A stretch of DNA of 64,000 nucleotides, from the NCBI RefSeq assembly GCF_910592395.1, contig NC_088317.1, forward strand, positions 5,148,001-5,212,000. Direction: 5' to 3'. The stretch comes from Lineus longissimus. Lineage: Eukaryota; Nemertea; Pilidiophora; Heteronemertea; Lineidae. A model generated the notes under the pieces. It was not told where the DNA came from. It worked only from the letters and a program-made list of their open reading frames with translations, and searched no databases. Each line of letters starts with the position of its first letter. Positions within the stretch are counted from its first letter, which is position 1. Below are positions 9,358 through 20,202 of this stretch, piece by piece. The position numbers and the translations under genes are program-made.

Positions 9358-9479
9358 GACTTCCTGTCAGGTGACAGGTTGTTACCAATCAAAACGCCCG
9401 TTTATGATTATGGCCGTGCTGTCTGTGCCAAACAAGCATGATAGCTCTTTTCTGATTGGTCAACACCTGTCAGGAAGTC
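9358..9479. repeat. Inverted repeat with divergent CCAAT boxes upstream of GPCR 2
   Basis: Same structure as at 1-122. It lies 509 bp before the receptor ATG. The left arm reads GTTACCAATCA and the right TGATTGGTCAACACC, so both CCAAT cores are kept. Confidence 0.6.
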
Positions 9480-9866
9480 CCAAATTGCAGCTTGAGGAAA
9501 GTGGTGAATGCCCATCGCTGCTACAAAATATACATAAGCTGATATGTGCACGTTGTAATTTATAAGCTCTCAAAAAAACGCGAAACGGTGAAACTTGGCT
9601 GGAAGTTCTCCGATTACCTACACGGTTTATCGATGAGTGATCATATCAACCACTATATTATCAAAGTGAAGGAGGGGGTATCGGCAACATAACGTGCAAC
9701 AGCCGTTCGCCATTTTAAGGACAATACGACATCGAACCGGATAATCGTAAAACGTGTAGCCGCTACATGATAAAATGACGTCGCCTCTCGTAAATTCATG
9801 AAATTTCGCCGTTCCTTCATGAGAATAATACAACGTCCATTCTGATACTCTACCATTTTTGATAAA
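9480..9866 (+). promoter_or_regulatory. Upstream region and 5' UTR of GPCR 2
   Basis: Non-coding and nearly identical to 123-505. The TATA-like TTATAAG is kept near 9560. Confidence 0.4.
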
Positions 9867-10952
9867 ATGGAGGCTAACACAACGGTTAGTTTGCTGCCGA
9901 CAGGGACCTATTCTTTATTAGAACTTCTAAAACTCCTAGGATTAAGTTGTCTGACTGGGTACACGATACAGCCCATCTCAGATTTTCAAGACTACCTTAT
10001 ATTCATCCTTCAAGTCCCGATGATGCTCCTCATTACCCCCATCGGCCTGGTTTGTAATGGTCTGGCTTTCCTTGTCATCGGCCGTCAGCGCCCGTTCACA
10101 TCAACTAGTATTTTTCTCCGAGCTTTGGCTGTGGCCGACAGCATCGTTCTGACAGCTGATATTTTTCGCTTAACCATACGTCGTTTGAACGATTACGTAA
10201 TTTTGATGAGCTCATTTATGGAATTCTACCATCACGGATATGGGTATATCAAGGCATTGCGATCGTTTGGTAAGACAGCGTCCATCTACCTCACTGTATG
10301 CGTCGCCGCCGAGCGTTTCGTAGCTGTCTGCAGGCCGTTACGGGCAAGCTCGATATGTACGAAAAGAAACGCTTACATCGCCGTCGGGTGTGTTTTCTTC
10401 GGTTCATTTCTGTATCGAATCCCCATCCCGTTTGGGTACACCGTTAAACTCTATATCAATTTTTGTGAGTTAGGTAGGATGAGACCAAAATATCTTCATT
10501 CTGCGCTTTACAACAATCCAATATACTACATTGGTTATGTGCTTATCCTTGCAATTATCATAAAAGCAGTTATACCAATGCCAATTCTCATGTCCATTAC
10601 CGCCGCGGTATTAAGGTCTCTTAGCACACCAGGTAAGGACGGAGCTAGGTTAAGACACACAGGCAATCGAAACGAAGGAACGAGTTCAGCCACAGCAAAA
10701 GTGATGGCAGTTGTGATATCATACATAATACTGGAAACGCTAGGCGCCATTTATGATTTGATGGGTATCGTCAAGAATGCCAACGACGGGTTAATTGACC
10801 CTGCGTTAAGCAATTGTTTTTATTATATAAGCTATTCTCTAGCGGAATTTAATTGCTTCATCAATTTCTTCATATATTGTGCAACTAGTCGACAGTTTAG
10901 GAAAGGTGTGAAGGAACTGGTCTGCATATCCAAGCCGAAATGGCGAAACTGA
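9867..10952 (+). CDS. Rhodopsin-like (class A) GPCR, FMRFamide-receptor-like, copy 2
   Basis: A 361-residue paralogue of copy 1 with the same seven helices, intact from ATG to stop. It keeps N64, D91, ERF (149-151) and NFFIY (333-337), and again lacks the cysteine before helix 3. It differs from copy 1 at a scatter of sites: R106 and Y110 (RRLNDYV), A148, F178 and F181 (VFFGSF), and SNCFYY at the start of helix 7. The first half of copy 4 follows this version. The start is supported by the same GATAAA-ATGG context and by equal length in all four copies. It presumably sits in the plasma membrane and signals through a G protein; ligand unknown. Confidence 0.9.
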   Translation: MEANTTVSLLPTGTYSLLELLKLLGLSCLTGYTIQPISDFQDYLIFILQVPMMLLITPIGLVCNGLAFLVIGRQRPFTSTSIFLRALAVADSIVLTADIFRLTIRRLNDYVILMSSFMEFYHHGYGYIKALRSFGKTASIYLTVCVAAERFVAVCRPLRASSICTKRNAYIAVGCVFFGSFLYRIPIPFGYTVKLYINFCELGRMRPKYLHSALYNNPIYYIGYVLILAIIIKAVIPMPILMSITAAVLRSLSTPGKDGARLRHTGNRNEGTSSATAKVMAVVISYIILETLGAIYDLMGIVKNANDGLIDPALSNCFYYISYSLAEFNCFINFFIYCATSRQFRKGVKELVCISKPKWRN

Positions 10953-11049
10953 TGTCCTGCCGCACGAGCCTAACTATTCTGTCGAAGCCATGGCTTAAAA
11001 GATCCAGTCCCATGACAAAGACTTTGATTCAGTTCCTCCATTTCACATC

Positions 11050-11345
11050 AAGTTTCGTAAAACAAGCTGTACTCAATTTCTGTACTCAATTTCTTATTGT
11101 GAGTTAGGTAGGATACGACCCACATATGCTTATTCTGAACTTTACTTCAATCCAATAAATACTACATTGGTTATGTGCTTATCCTTGCAATTATCATCGA
11201 AGCATTTATACCAATGCCATTTCTCGTGTACATTACCTCAGCGGTGACGATGATATGTGGGAAAGGGTTAAAACGGCAACGGTAAAAAACCCGCAAAAAG
11301 ACAACATGAGAAGAAGGCAACATCAGGATAAAAGAAGTACAACCG
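11050..11345 (+). pseudogene. Fossil GPCR fragment behind copy 2
   Basis: Equivalent to 1690-1985. Here the fragment reads TTGTGAGTTAGGTAGG at 11096, closer to the intact genes than the GTAAGG form behind copies 1 and 4, and has ATCATCGAAGC where those have ATCATCAACGC. Confidence 0.75.
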
Positions 11346-11499
11346 AAGTTTAAACCATTTTACTGCATAAAATGGTTTTAACTTCGGTTTCGTCGTGACT
11401 ACTGTGTAGACGCTATTTAGCCGTTTTTGGTGCGTCTGTTTCACACAGGCCGATTACATCTAATATAGGCCTTTTGCGGCTAAATAGAGTCCACACAGT
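11341..11499. repeat. 49-bp palindrome plus 99-bp snapback repeat, cassette 2
   Basis: The palindrome is 11341-11389 with one mismatch (GGTTTTAAC). The snapback repeat is 11401-11499 with ends ACTGTGTAGACGC and GAGTCCACACAGT. Both lie as in cassette 1. Confidence 0.7.
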
Positions 11500-11715
11500 T
11501 TGTTGAAGAATGAAACAAGAAAAGGACCTTTGGACAACGTTTTGTGATGCGCTAACCTATTGTTCTTCCAAATTGATCATTTCAATTGGGATCGACCGAC
11601 CTTGAGCATAATTTCATCCATATTCTTCAATATTTAGAAACAGTCTTCGATCGATGAAACTAGAGAGACTTGGCCATGATCGTCCGATATTATTGGCATT
11701 ACGTTACTTTTTCTT

Positions 11716-12131
11716 GTTTCCGGTTTATTGAGTCACGTGATGTTACTACGAACTGACGAGCAGTTTTCACAATGAATGAAACGGCCAGGGGCCATTGTAC
11801 TCACCGTATAGGTATTTGGTGTTTAGAAATTCATCCTGGTTAAGAAAGATGCTACAAGTATAGGTCAAATCAAAGTCGGTATGACATGTGATGTATCCTT
11901 GCTTGGAGTACCTACCATAAAAATATCATCTAAAAAAGTCACTAATGAGCGAGATATTGTACTTTTTACCTCTTTTAGTTTTAGCCCCCTAGTGGCCTAG
12001 TCTAGAATCAGATCGGACCGAAATTAAATGTCAGAGGTTACATGACATAGGGAGTCATGTGGTATCAAAGCTACGACGACGGACGACGACGACGACGACA
12101 GACGACGGACGACGGACACAGCGGTATTGTA
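11716..12131 (-). repeat. CGT-microsatellite repeat monomer, cassette 2
   Basis: Collinear with 2360-2776, including the CGA-rich tract at 12073-12117 and loss of the far terminal repeat. Confidence 0.75.
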
Positions 12132-12826
12132 GGTCACGCACATGTATTAAGCCAATCAGCTCGCGGTTGTACACGAAATAGTTCAGTTTGAGATCAATGC
12201 GAGGCCTCACCATACTGGTTGAATGGTATATAGATTACTATTCAAAGATTCCATAGATAGTATTATTTCCAGTACATGATGGCTAACATCAGAGTTTAAG
12301 GAGTTTAATTAAAACCCTACACCGTTCGTTAAAGATTTTGAATTTGTAATTGAATTTAAAAATGTCCAATTGCAGAATTACATTCTAAATTAAAATTTCA
12401 CCATTGCCGTTGTCACAGTGTAGACTGATATACAAATACTATGAATACCAAGTTTCAGCAAATTTGTATTCACAATAACTGCACTACGGCATTGTGTATT
12501 AGTTGATTTCTATGTAACCGGACCACAAGTGATTACGAATGGCGTAGGCCTTTAAGAGGTTTTTAATGTTTATGTTTTTATAAGGATTTAGAGTTACTTT
12601 AGTGCCTTTGCGTGCCTTGTCTGGAAACTGAGCACTGTGACTGACAATACATTTAGGGTCAATATGTGCAATCGTCCACTGTCACCAGTGTGAAGACTCG
12701 GCTCTTCCGTCGACTTCTATTATGAATTAACAAGGAAGCTCACCTTTCTAATTGTGGTGGATCCACTTTATTGACACTGATATAACACGTCGTTCCCCTT
12801 CTCATCACACTACTCTCAACACGCCA
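12132..12826. other. AT-rich cassette spacer with empty foldback site
   Basis: GTATTATTTCCAG near 12262 is the uninterrupted target of the foldback element found in cassettes 1 and 4. The rest is non-coding spacer as at 7816-8448. Confidence 0.5.
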
Positions 12827-13675
12827 CTTGTACAATCTTCAGAATTCCAGGAATGATGAAGTGACCCAGAAGTATTAAGGTAGCAGGAAGGGTTGGGCGT
12901 TTGTGGTTTCTGAGTCTGAGGGGGTTGGTATCTGTTCACTGTGCTTTAAGAGAGACTAGGCATGGCGCCAGTCTCTCTTAAAGCACAGTCAACAGGCATT
13001 TGGTCTCAGTATTTGGGTAAGTACAGAATCAAGGCAGCTCAGAGAGCAATGATTGAACGATGCTGTGGACAAGTCCAAGGATACTGCATCAGTCATGACC
13101 AACTTCTCATCAGAAAGCGTCACCACCAGCATATTCAATGTTCAGTTCCAACCTGTACCAGTCCAATGCACGCCTGTCATGGTCAGCAGTGGTCAGCTTA
13201 GCGCGATATGGAACATTCTTCCGAAACTCAAGCGAGGGAAGTCTGCTCATTAGCATATCTCGCGCACTGCTCCTTCTTGTCAAACATCGTAGTGAAATCG
13301 TAATGGAAAACGTCTGGCTTTGCGCCAGACATTGAGACTAATAAGTGAAGAACTAATAGGTAAAGAACTTCTACTTGCGCGAGACTGCTGTGATAAAATT
13401 ATCATTGCAGAGACTCCGGTGACGTACACATATATTTTTTACAATCAAAAACGCCCTCAAAAGACGACATGGAATGATTATTTTATTGACATTTCCTACT
13501 ATATACCTTCCAATTATCACTTTATACAAATAGATCGGCGTTAGGTCGCATGCTTTCCTTTCCTGGTGACACTATAAAGCAAAATAGTTGCAACACCGTG
13601 ACGGTGACCCGTTATAAATGTTTCGCCAGCTTCGATTTTTTGCCGCTTAGCGGCGCTTTGGGCCCTTGCGTCAAG
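12827..13675. repeat. Left arm of an 850-bp inverted duplication
   Basis: Inverted copy of 24190-25064, separated by about 10.5 kb that includes the BEL element. Cassettes 1 and 4 lack it: there TGACC at the left edge is followed within a few bases by CTAAGGAGCC. It contains a hairpin (12932-12957 with 12970-12995, one mismatch, 12-nt loop). Open frames exist on both strands, for example 13053-13253 plus, and 24550-24780 plus in the other copy, but which strand once coded cannot be decided. I recognise no family. Confidence 0.75.
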
Positions 13676-13741
13676 TACTACCGGCTGGTGGCGCCACCCC
13701 ACCGAAGCGGATCGCACTAAGGAGCCCCGGATCACTACAAC

Positions 13742-14363
13742 ATGGAAAGGCGTTCGTGTTGCAAAAACGTTGCGATTGTGTTCTTTCTAACTGCAGCTCG
13801 ATGGCGGACGACGGACTGTACACCACGTTATGTTTCCACCTCACTGGTTGATATGGTCACACTCATCGAAAAACAGCATTTGCTAATCGGAGAACATCCA
13901 ATCCAATCAAGTATCATTATCTCCCCTTTTTTTCGCCGGGAGTCTAAAGATTATCCCACATGTGAAGCTGGGTTTATTCAATGCCTGACACTGGCACTGG
14001 CACTGAATAGTATTGGAGATGAGTTTAATTTTCTGTTTGAATGCAATGCTAAGAAGAGAATTCATCCTTAGATATTACAGAACTCATTATAATGCATTGA
14101 AGTTCTCTGAACTACTGAACACACAAAGAAAGTGGCTTTTGGTCAATGTAGCCAAATTCATCCATGAAGATTTTAAACTGTACTGTTCCCTTCCTGATGT
14201 TCATGCAGACTAATGTACTAAGGCACTACATAAATATACGTGTAGAATCCTTTTTCTCCCGGACATTCTTTCCTCGGACACTTCAAACTACTACACCGGT
14301 GCATCTAGACTTCAAAGCCAAAATCTTACAAGGAGGAGACTTTAGGATTGACATTCACAGCCG
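13742..14363 (+). pseudogene. Decayed exon block of unknown protein, copy 2
   Basis: This copy reads through the leader (GCAGCTCGA instead of a stop), giving a 109-residue frame at 13742-14071. The frame starts with a hydrophobic segment (VAIVFFLTAA) that could be a signal peptide. It then frameshifts, because CTAACTGGCC, present in copy 4, is missing near 14050. The block carries TCEAGF, a Leu-Ala hexanucleotide repeat (CTGGCA)n and LNTQRKWLLVNVAKF. It ends at 14363 in CCG followed by GTAAGT, a good splice donor. The protein family is not recognised. Confidence 0.4.
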
Positions 14364-14790
14364 GTAAGTCGGCATGAAATATTTGTGGTTTGACGCAAAT
14401 TGTGAAACAGCAGGAATAAGTTATAAAATTGTGGAATATATATACGTTCGTTTAGTATTGCGATATGAATACATGTACATGTAGATCTATAATCGATAAA
14501 CATTTTCCAGTACAATATTTTTGGACACTTTCCCCATTTATTCATACATAAACTAGGGCCTACATGTATATGAAAAAAAGCTTGAATGCATTTACGAAAC
14601 AAGAGTTCAGAGAGATAATACGGAACGTGAAAAGTTGAGATTCAAAGGGTGACTGGAAGGTGCTTAACGATTGTACTAAGAAGAAGCAAGATATACCATC
14701 AGTTGGTACTGATATATTCTAACCACTTCAAAATGTTAAATGCCCTTTGCCTGATACGCCGGTACCACCAAGGGGCGGCAAAACAAACCA
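14364..14790 (+). other. Intron-like sequence after the decayed exon
   Basis: It begins GTAAGTCGGC, is AT-rich and non-coding, and is shared with 44288-44709 and 54512-54932. No acceptor is evident before the BEL element interrupts it. Confidence 0.45.
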
Positions 14791-15115
14791 TGTGACCGCT
14801 GTGAGCGGAATTAGTAGTTTTATTTTTGAATTTCACGGGTTCCAACTTTTTCCGCCGTTTTGGAGTAGCCGGAGGGGGCGCTCAAGTGCTTTCGCCCAGA
14901 GATCAACCATGAGTTTTATCTAATATTTTGTCTTCGTTTTGATGTGAAATTTACAACTGCAAAAAGAGAATATGCCGGGAAAGAGGTATATATTAAGAAA
15001 GGTAAATGTATAAAGACTACACTGAATGCATTAAAGTTGCATACTTGGCCCTAAGTGAGGCCTGTAGATGGGTTTTTATGATGCGTCTCGTGCGTTTATT
15101 CCCTCAAGATAGTGT
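14791..15115 (+). repeat. 5' LTR (shared part) of BEL copy 1
   Basis: It starts TGTGACCGCTGTGAGCGG. The direct repeat with the 3' copy stops at 15115, but there is no CA end or primer-binding site at that point. A primer-site-like TTTGGATTCTTTCG lies near 15404, about 70 bp before the gag ATG. The true LTR therefore probably runs to about 15400, and the 3' copy is truncated. Confidence 0.6.
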
Positions 15116-15476
15116 GCCCGGTCGCCGCCAGGTAGCCCTAGCATCTTGACAGATGTGTAGATTGTTGAGTCCTAGGCTTGTTCGAACTTTATGAGAAGAC
15201 TTGAGGTCTGACTTACTATTATTCTAGGCCCGCTAGGTATTTTGGGTTGTTTTCACTTGCAGCTCATCCATTCCCGGAATTTGTTGACTGTTGTCATGTG
15301 TTTTATGTTTTGTTATCATTCTGTATTTACAGTTTTACGTCAAATCCGGCGTCCAATTGGAGTCATTAAAGAGAAAGGAGAATTTAGACAGAACACGTTT
15401 TATTTGGATTCTTTCGTAACACGCTAGCAGTGACAGTAAAACTCTCCGTGCCACTGATGTAAAGGCGAAGACAAGA

Positions 15477-16383
15477 TGTATGGTGAAGATGATGATCAGC
15501 TCGAGGGACTGAATGCCCTAGCCGAAGCCGCTGGACGCCATACTCGGAGACGGAGCCAGACGGGCAACGAGACGCCCTTACGTTGGCCACCATGCGTGAA
15601 TGTGAGTTAAGGGAGGAGATAGCCAGACGGGACATTGAACTCGAGAAACTTAGGCTCAGTAGTGAGCTAGTAAGAGCAAGATCAGAACTAGACCTGGCAC
15701 GTGCTACAGCTGCTCGGGCTGATGGTCATCAGCCACGTGAAGATATCGCTACAGTAATAGCCTCTCTTGCTGATGTGTTGCGTGATCAGCATCATGGCTT
15801 GCCTAGGAAGGAGCCAGAGGTGTTTAAGGGGGACATTTTTGCCTTCCCAGTTTGGCTCAACTCGTATCGTGTGCTGATAGAAGAGCGATGCCCTAGTGTC
15901 GCTGATCATAACTATTATCTAGGTAAATACACCGGGGGTGAAGCGAGAAAAAGTATCGAGGGACTACTTGCCGTTAACAACAGCGAGTCCTACGACAAGG
16001 CAATGAGAATCCTTAGCCACAGATTTGGCGATAAACTGAAGTTGGCGAAATCGTTCAGAGAGAGAATTGAGAAGTGGCCGCCTGTAAAATTCGGAGATGG
16101 TAAAGCCTTGCGGGATTTGGCAGACCTCTTGGTTCAGTGCGAGACAGCAATGTCTACCCTTAGTCAACTCAAAGTTCTAGACGACCCGTGTGAGCAGCAA
16201 AAGATCATCGACAGGTTGCCACGTGGCATCCAGGATAAGTGGCTGGCCATTGTGGATAGGTGGCTCTATGATGACGATGATGATGTTGTGCATGACGACT
16301 ATCCCCCTTTCTCCAGACTTTGCAAGTTCCTTACGAAACAGGCACGCATCGCCTGCAACCCACTCGTCGACAGGTCCAGCTAG
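15477..16383 (+). pseudogene. BEL gag-like N-terminal region (DUF1759 type), copy 1
   Basis: The likely start is ATG 15477, an acidic segment in the same place as the ATG at 55618 in copy 2. A 2-bp difference near 15570 (AACGAGACG for AACGACG) shifts the frame, so only 15583-16383 reads as a long frame (266 residues). It begins with a charged coiled-coil-like helix, then the DUF1759-type core (FKGDIFAFPVWLNSYR, later FRERIEKWPPV). A TAG follows at 16381, shortly before the zinc-knuckle block. In the family this region forms the capsid. Confidence 0.75.
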
Positions 16384-16398
16384 ACATTAGCGCAGCCC

Positions 16399-17043
16399 GT
16401 GAAGACAGCATCACATGACCATGGGAGACATGTGGTTCCTAATCCTAGGAACTCCACTACCAAGACGACAGCGTCTACATTTGCCTCTTCTTCGAATGAT
16501 GGTGCAAAGGCAGCCGACAAGACAGCTTCCTCCAACTACGTCTATGTCAAATGTGTCCCTTGCCCTGGATCCCACAGCCTGGATTTCTGCCCTGATTTCA
16601 AGAAACTGAACCTTAAAGAGAGACTGAACACTGTTAAAAAACATGGCTTTTGTTAGGGATGTTTTAAGTGGGGCCATAGGGTTCGAGATTGTAAACATAA
16701 GCGTAGGTGTGATAAGTGTGAACGTCTACATCCCACTTTGTTGCATGATAATTCATATAGGCCTAGTACTACTAGTAGTAGCGGTAACGCTGTCCAGAGT
16801 GTAGTTTCTCATCGTACCGAGTCTGGTGATGTTAGCGGGCCTGACTGTTCCTGGCACTCACTGATTGTGCCTGTACTCCTACACCATGAAGGCAATGCAG
16901 AGAACTGTGTGCTAGTGTATGCACTCTTGGATGAGCAGTCAGACGCCTGTTTCATTACTGACTCTGTGCTTGAGAAAGTTGGTGTAGATGGTGAGAAAGT
17001 TGACTTGAGACTGGCTACTGTTCTTGGTGAAGACACTGGGTGA
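16399..17043 (+). pseudogene. BEL zinc-knuckle and aspartic-protease region, copy 1
   Basis: Contains a double cysteine-knuckle region and the protease core with ALLDEQSDACF near 16921. In this copy a TAG at 16654-16656 replaces a leucine codon inside the first knuckle, so the frame is broken; copy 2 is open there. The protease region is cut after EDTG by the nested element that begins at 17038. Confidence 0.75.
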
Positions 17044-18054
17044 GTTTAAAGTAGGTGTTGGTGTTAGTGTTGGAGATTAGTGTTAGTGTCAGTGTTAATT
17101 TCAACCTCTGAGAACTAGGTGTCGTGTCACACCGGTGCTGGTGTTAGTGTTACACCGGTGTTAGTGTTAGTGTCAAGAGTGGCCATCTTGAAAAAGCTTT
17201 GGTTTCCATGGTTTTTGCTTTTTTCCAAGTTTTCAAAAGGTAGGCTATATCATTTATCTTCTAAACTTGGGAAGTCTAAATTATATTTCCAGTCCCTGTG
17301 CCACATTCAAATTTCCTGGGATGATTCCTTGAATCCATGTCCCTTAGTGGTAAGGACAAAGCCTGAAATTCGGCAGGTTCTGGCAGACGGATGTGTTGCT
17401 GAGCTATTTCTTGCATGTAGTCAGCAACTTCATGGGTATATTTCAGAGCAGTGCAGGTTGCTACCCCATGAGTATAAGCATGCTGCCTATAATAGCCTCC
17501 TGACGCCAGGTATGACAGAAAATGTCAATTCGCCGCTGGGATGAATTGAAAGAGGCCCCACCTTGTCCATGGGCCGATCTGTGGTGATGAAATTCAGTTG
17601 ATAGCACCTGTATTTCATTATCTGTTAACCGCAAGTGTTTCTCTGCAGGCTCTGTAGATAAAGCAGCTCGTCTCACATGATTTGGTCCTCGATTCGGTCC
17701 CAAAATCCCTGCTACAACTTGTTGAAATGGTACAAATATCATATTCTCTTTTCTGATCCAAGATGGCTGCTAACACCAGTTGAGAGCTGTAAACTCTGGT
17801 CGGGTGTTATCCCTAGGGCTTTAGTGTTAGTACAATGGAAAATGGCTTGAAATTCTGGCCACGATAACACTGAGTAGAAATTAAGTCTGGTGTTAGTGTA
17901 ACACTAACACTTTCTGGAACACCAAACACCGACTTTAAACTGAGATTAGCTGACACGGTGTTGACACTGAGCAGTTTATTTCTGGTGTAATCTTAGGGGT
18001 TAGTGTTAGTGTTAGTGTTAACACCCGGTGATAACACCTACTTTAAACTCACCC
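17038..18054. mobile_element. 1017-bp TIR element with TTAGTG-type subterminal repeats, in BEL copy 1
   Basis: Ends GGGTGAGTTTAAAGTAGGTG and CACCTACTTTAAACTCACCC are perfect inverses. Inside each end are runs of GTGTTAGTGTTAGTG (17060-17095, 17140-17172; 18000-18020, inverted near 17900). It splits the BEL protease region. No target duplication is clear. The small frames (17119-17544 plus, 17461-17742 minus) resemble nothing I know. Also present at 57150-58166 with the same length. Confidence 0.75.
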
Positions 18055-20202
18055 ATTGTAACCAGTAAGAGAGTTAGCGGTGTGGTTATAAGAGGTTTAA
18101 ACGAGTCTACTGATATAACGCTACCTGTTGCCTACACCCGTGATGTTATTCCCGCAAGAAGGTCACAAATTCCTAGACCTGAAACCGCTAGACAGTGGCG
18201 CCATCTCGAAGTTGTTGCAGACCGCCTCACACCTCATCTTGCCGAGGTGGAGATCGGTCTCCTTATTGGCACCAACTGTGTTAAAGCTATCCGCCCGTTG
18301 GAGATAGTAGCCGGCGAAGGCAATGATCCGTATGGTGTGAAAACAAATCTCGGATGGGGTGTGATTGGTTTGATGAACCGCAGCAGCGCAACCGGTGACG
18401 AGAATGTAGCTTCTTCTTTTAAAAACGTAGTCTCAACCCACTTTGCGTTCAGAACAAAGGTGAGGGAAATTTCCCCAAGTGAGGTTTCTAACATGTTTGA
18501 TTGCGACTTCAACGAGATCCCTGGTAGTGGTGAAGCGATGTCCGTAGAAGACCGTAGATTCCTTGCCATAGTGAGTGATGCGATACGCCAACGTGAAGAC
18601 GGACATTTCGAGATGCCACTGCCCTTTAGAGAAGATGAGCTGAAACTTCCAAAAAACAGGAACCTTGCCCTGAAACGTCTCAACAGCCTCAAGTCAAAGA
18701 TGAACAAGAACGCCAAATACAGCGAAGATTACCGTGGGTTCATGAAGAAACTCCTAGACAACGGCCATGCTGAACGTGTTCCCAGTGAGGAACTCAACTT
18801 GGAGGATGGCACAGTCTGTTACATTCCGCACCATGGGGTGTACCACCCGCGTAAACCTAATAAAATCCGTGTAGTGTTCGATTGCGCGGCTGAGTATGAC
18901 GGAGAGGCACTGAACAAGCATCTCCTCCGTGGCCCAGATATGATTAATAATTTGACAGGGGCCCTGATTCGCTTCCGCAAGAACCCCATTGCATTTACTT
19001 GCGATATTGACGGGATGTTTTACCAGGTAGGCGTACATCCCAAGCATCGAAACTACCTACGATTCTTCTGGTGGGAGAATGGCGATCTTGACAAACCGCT
19101 AGTTGAGTATTGTATGACTGTTCATTTGTTTGGTGCTACCTCGTCACCTGGTTGCGCAAACTTTGCGCTAAAGGCCACTGCCGAGAAATTCAAGGATGAA
19201 TTCGATCCCAAGACGGTAGAGTTCATAAAACGGTCATTCTATGTCGACGATGGACTCCAGTCTGAGCTAACTACTGGGGAAATCATCCTCCTGGTTGTCA
19301 GTGGTCAGAAGATTTGTGCTCGAGGTGGATTCAATCTTCATGACTATGTGTGCAACCACAAGCAATTTGTGGACCAGATCCCGCTTGCCTCGAGAGCCAA
19401 AGATTTCCAGTGCATAGACCTGAATAACGATGACCTACCGACTGAGAGGACACTTGGAATCGTAAGACGTGTCCAGTCAGACACATTCGAGTTCCAGATT
19501 GAGATGAGGGACAAGCCCCTTACCAGGAGAGGGTTGTTATCGGTCATAAGTTCTGTGTACGATCCACTCGGGTTAGTTTCACTGTTCGTCCTCAAGGGCA
19601 AGAAAATCCTCAAGAACCTTTGCGAAACCGGAGCGGGCTGGGATGCTCCAACACCAGACGACATCAGACGTGAATGGGAACGCTGGATAGCAGATTTGAA
19701 AGATTTGGCTGATGTTAGTATTCCCCGTTGCTACAAAGGTGATGAGCTTGGCGAATTGAAATCTGCTGATCTTCACCACTTTAGTGATGCAAGCATGGAA
19801 GGCTATGGACAGTGTAGCTATGTCAGATTGACAGACGAGGAGGGAAGATGTGACACAGCGCTGGTCATGGCCAAGTCCAGGGTGACGCCATCGAAGACGG
19901 TTACAATTCCGAGGCTTGAATTGACCACGGCTGTTACATCAGCTAGGATTGCCAAGTTTCTGGATAAGGAGCTGGACTACAGCAACATAGAGCACCACTT
20001 CTATACAGATAGCCAGGTGGTTTTAGGGTATATTGGGAATGAAAGCAGGACATTTCACATTTTCGTAGCAAACCGTGTACAGGAAATCCGTGATTCCACC
20101 TCGCCCTCAAACTGGAGATATGTTGACACCGACCAGAACCCAGCAGACTATGCTTCCAGAGGCATGAGCGTGAGTGAGCTGAAGGATTGCAGTGTATGGT
20201 AG
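18055..20202 (+). pseudogene. BEL reverse transcriptase and RNase H, copy 1
   Basis: After the nested insertion the frame resumes with the rest of the protease-linker region (LLIGTNC, NLGWGVIG). It continues into RT: VVFDCAAEY, CDIDGMFYQV and FGATSSPGC, with the catalytic YVDD at 19240-19251. RNase H follows with FSDAS near 19783, ELTTAV, and FYTDSQVVLGYI, the latter carrying another acidic residue. A TAG at 20200-20202 replaces the TGG found in copy 2, and the same frame continues beyond it. RT and RNase H motifs are otherwise intact, which fits a fairly young element. Confidence 0.85.

Noticed and set aside
13320-13544. Short frames in the inverted arms as genes
   Set aside because: Frames occur on both strands without a clear winner and without a recognisable domain.
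17461-17742. Minus-strand frame in the 1017-bp element as a transposase
   Set aside because: 93 residues, no catalytic motif.
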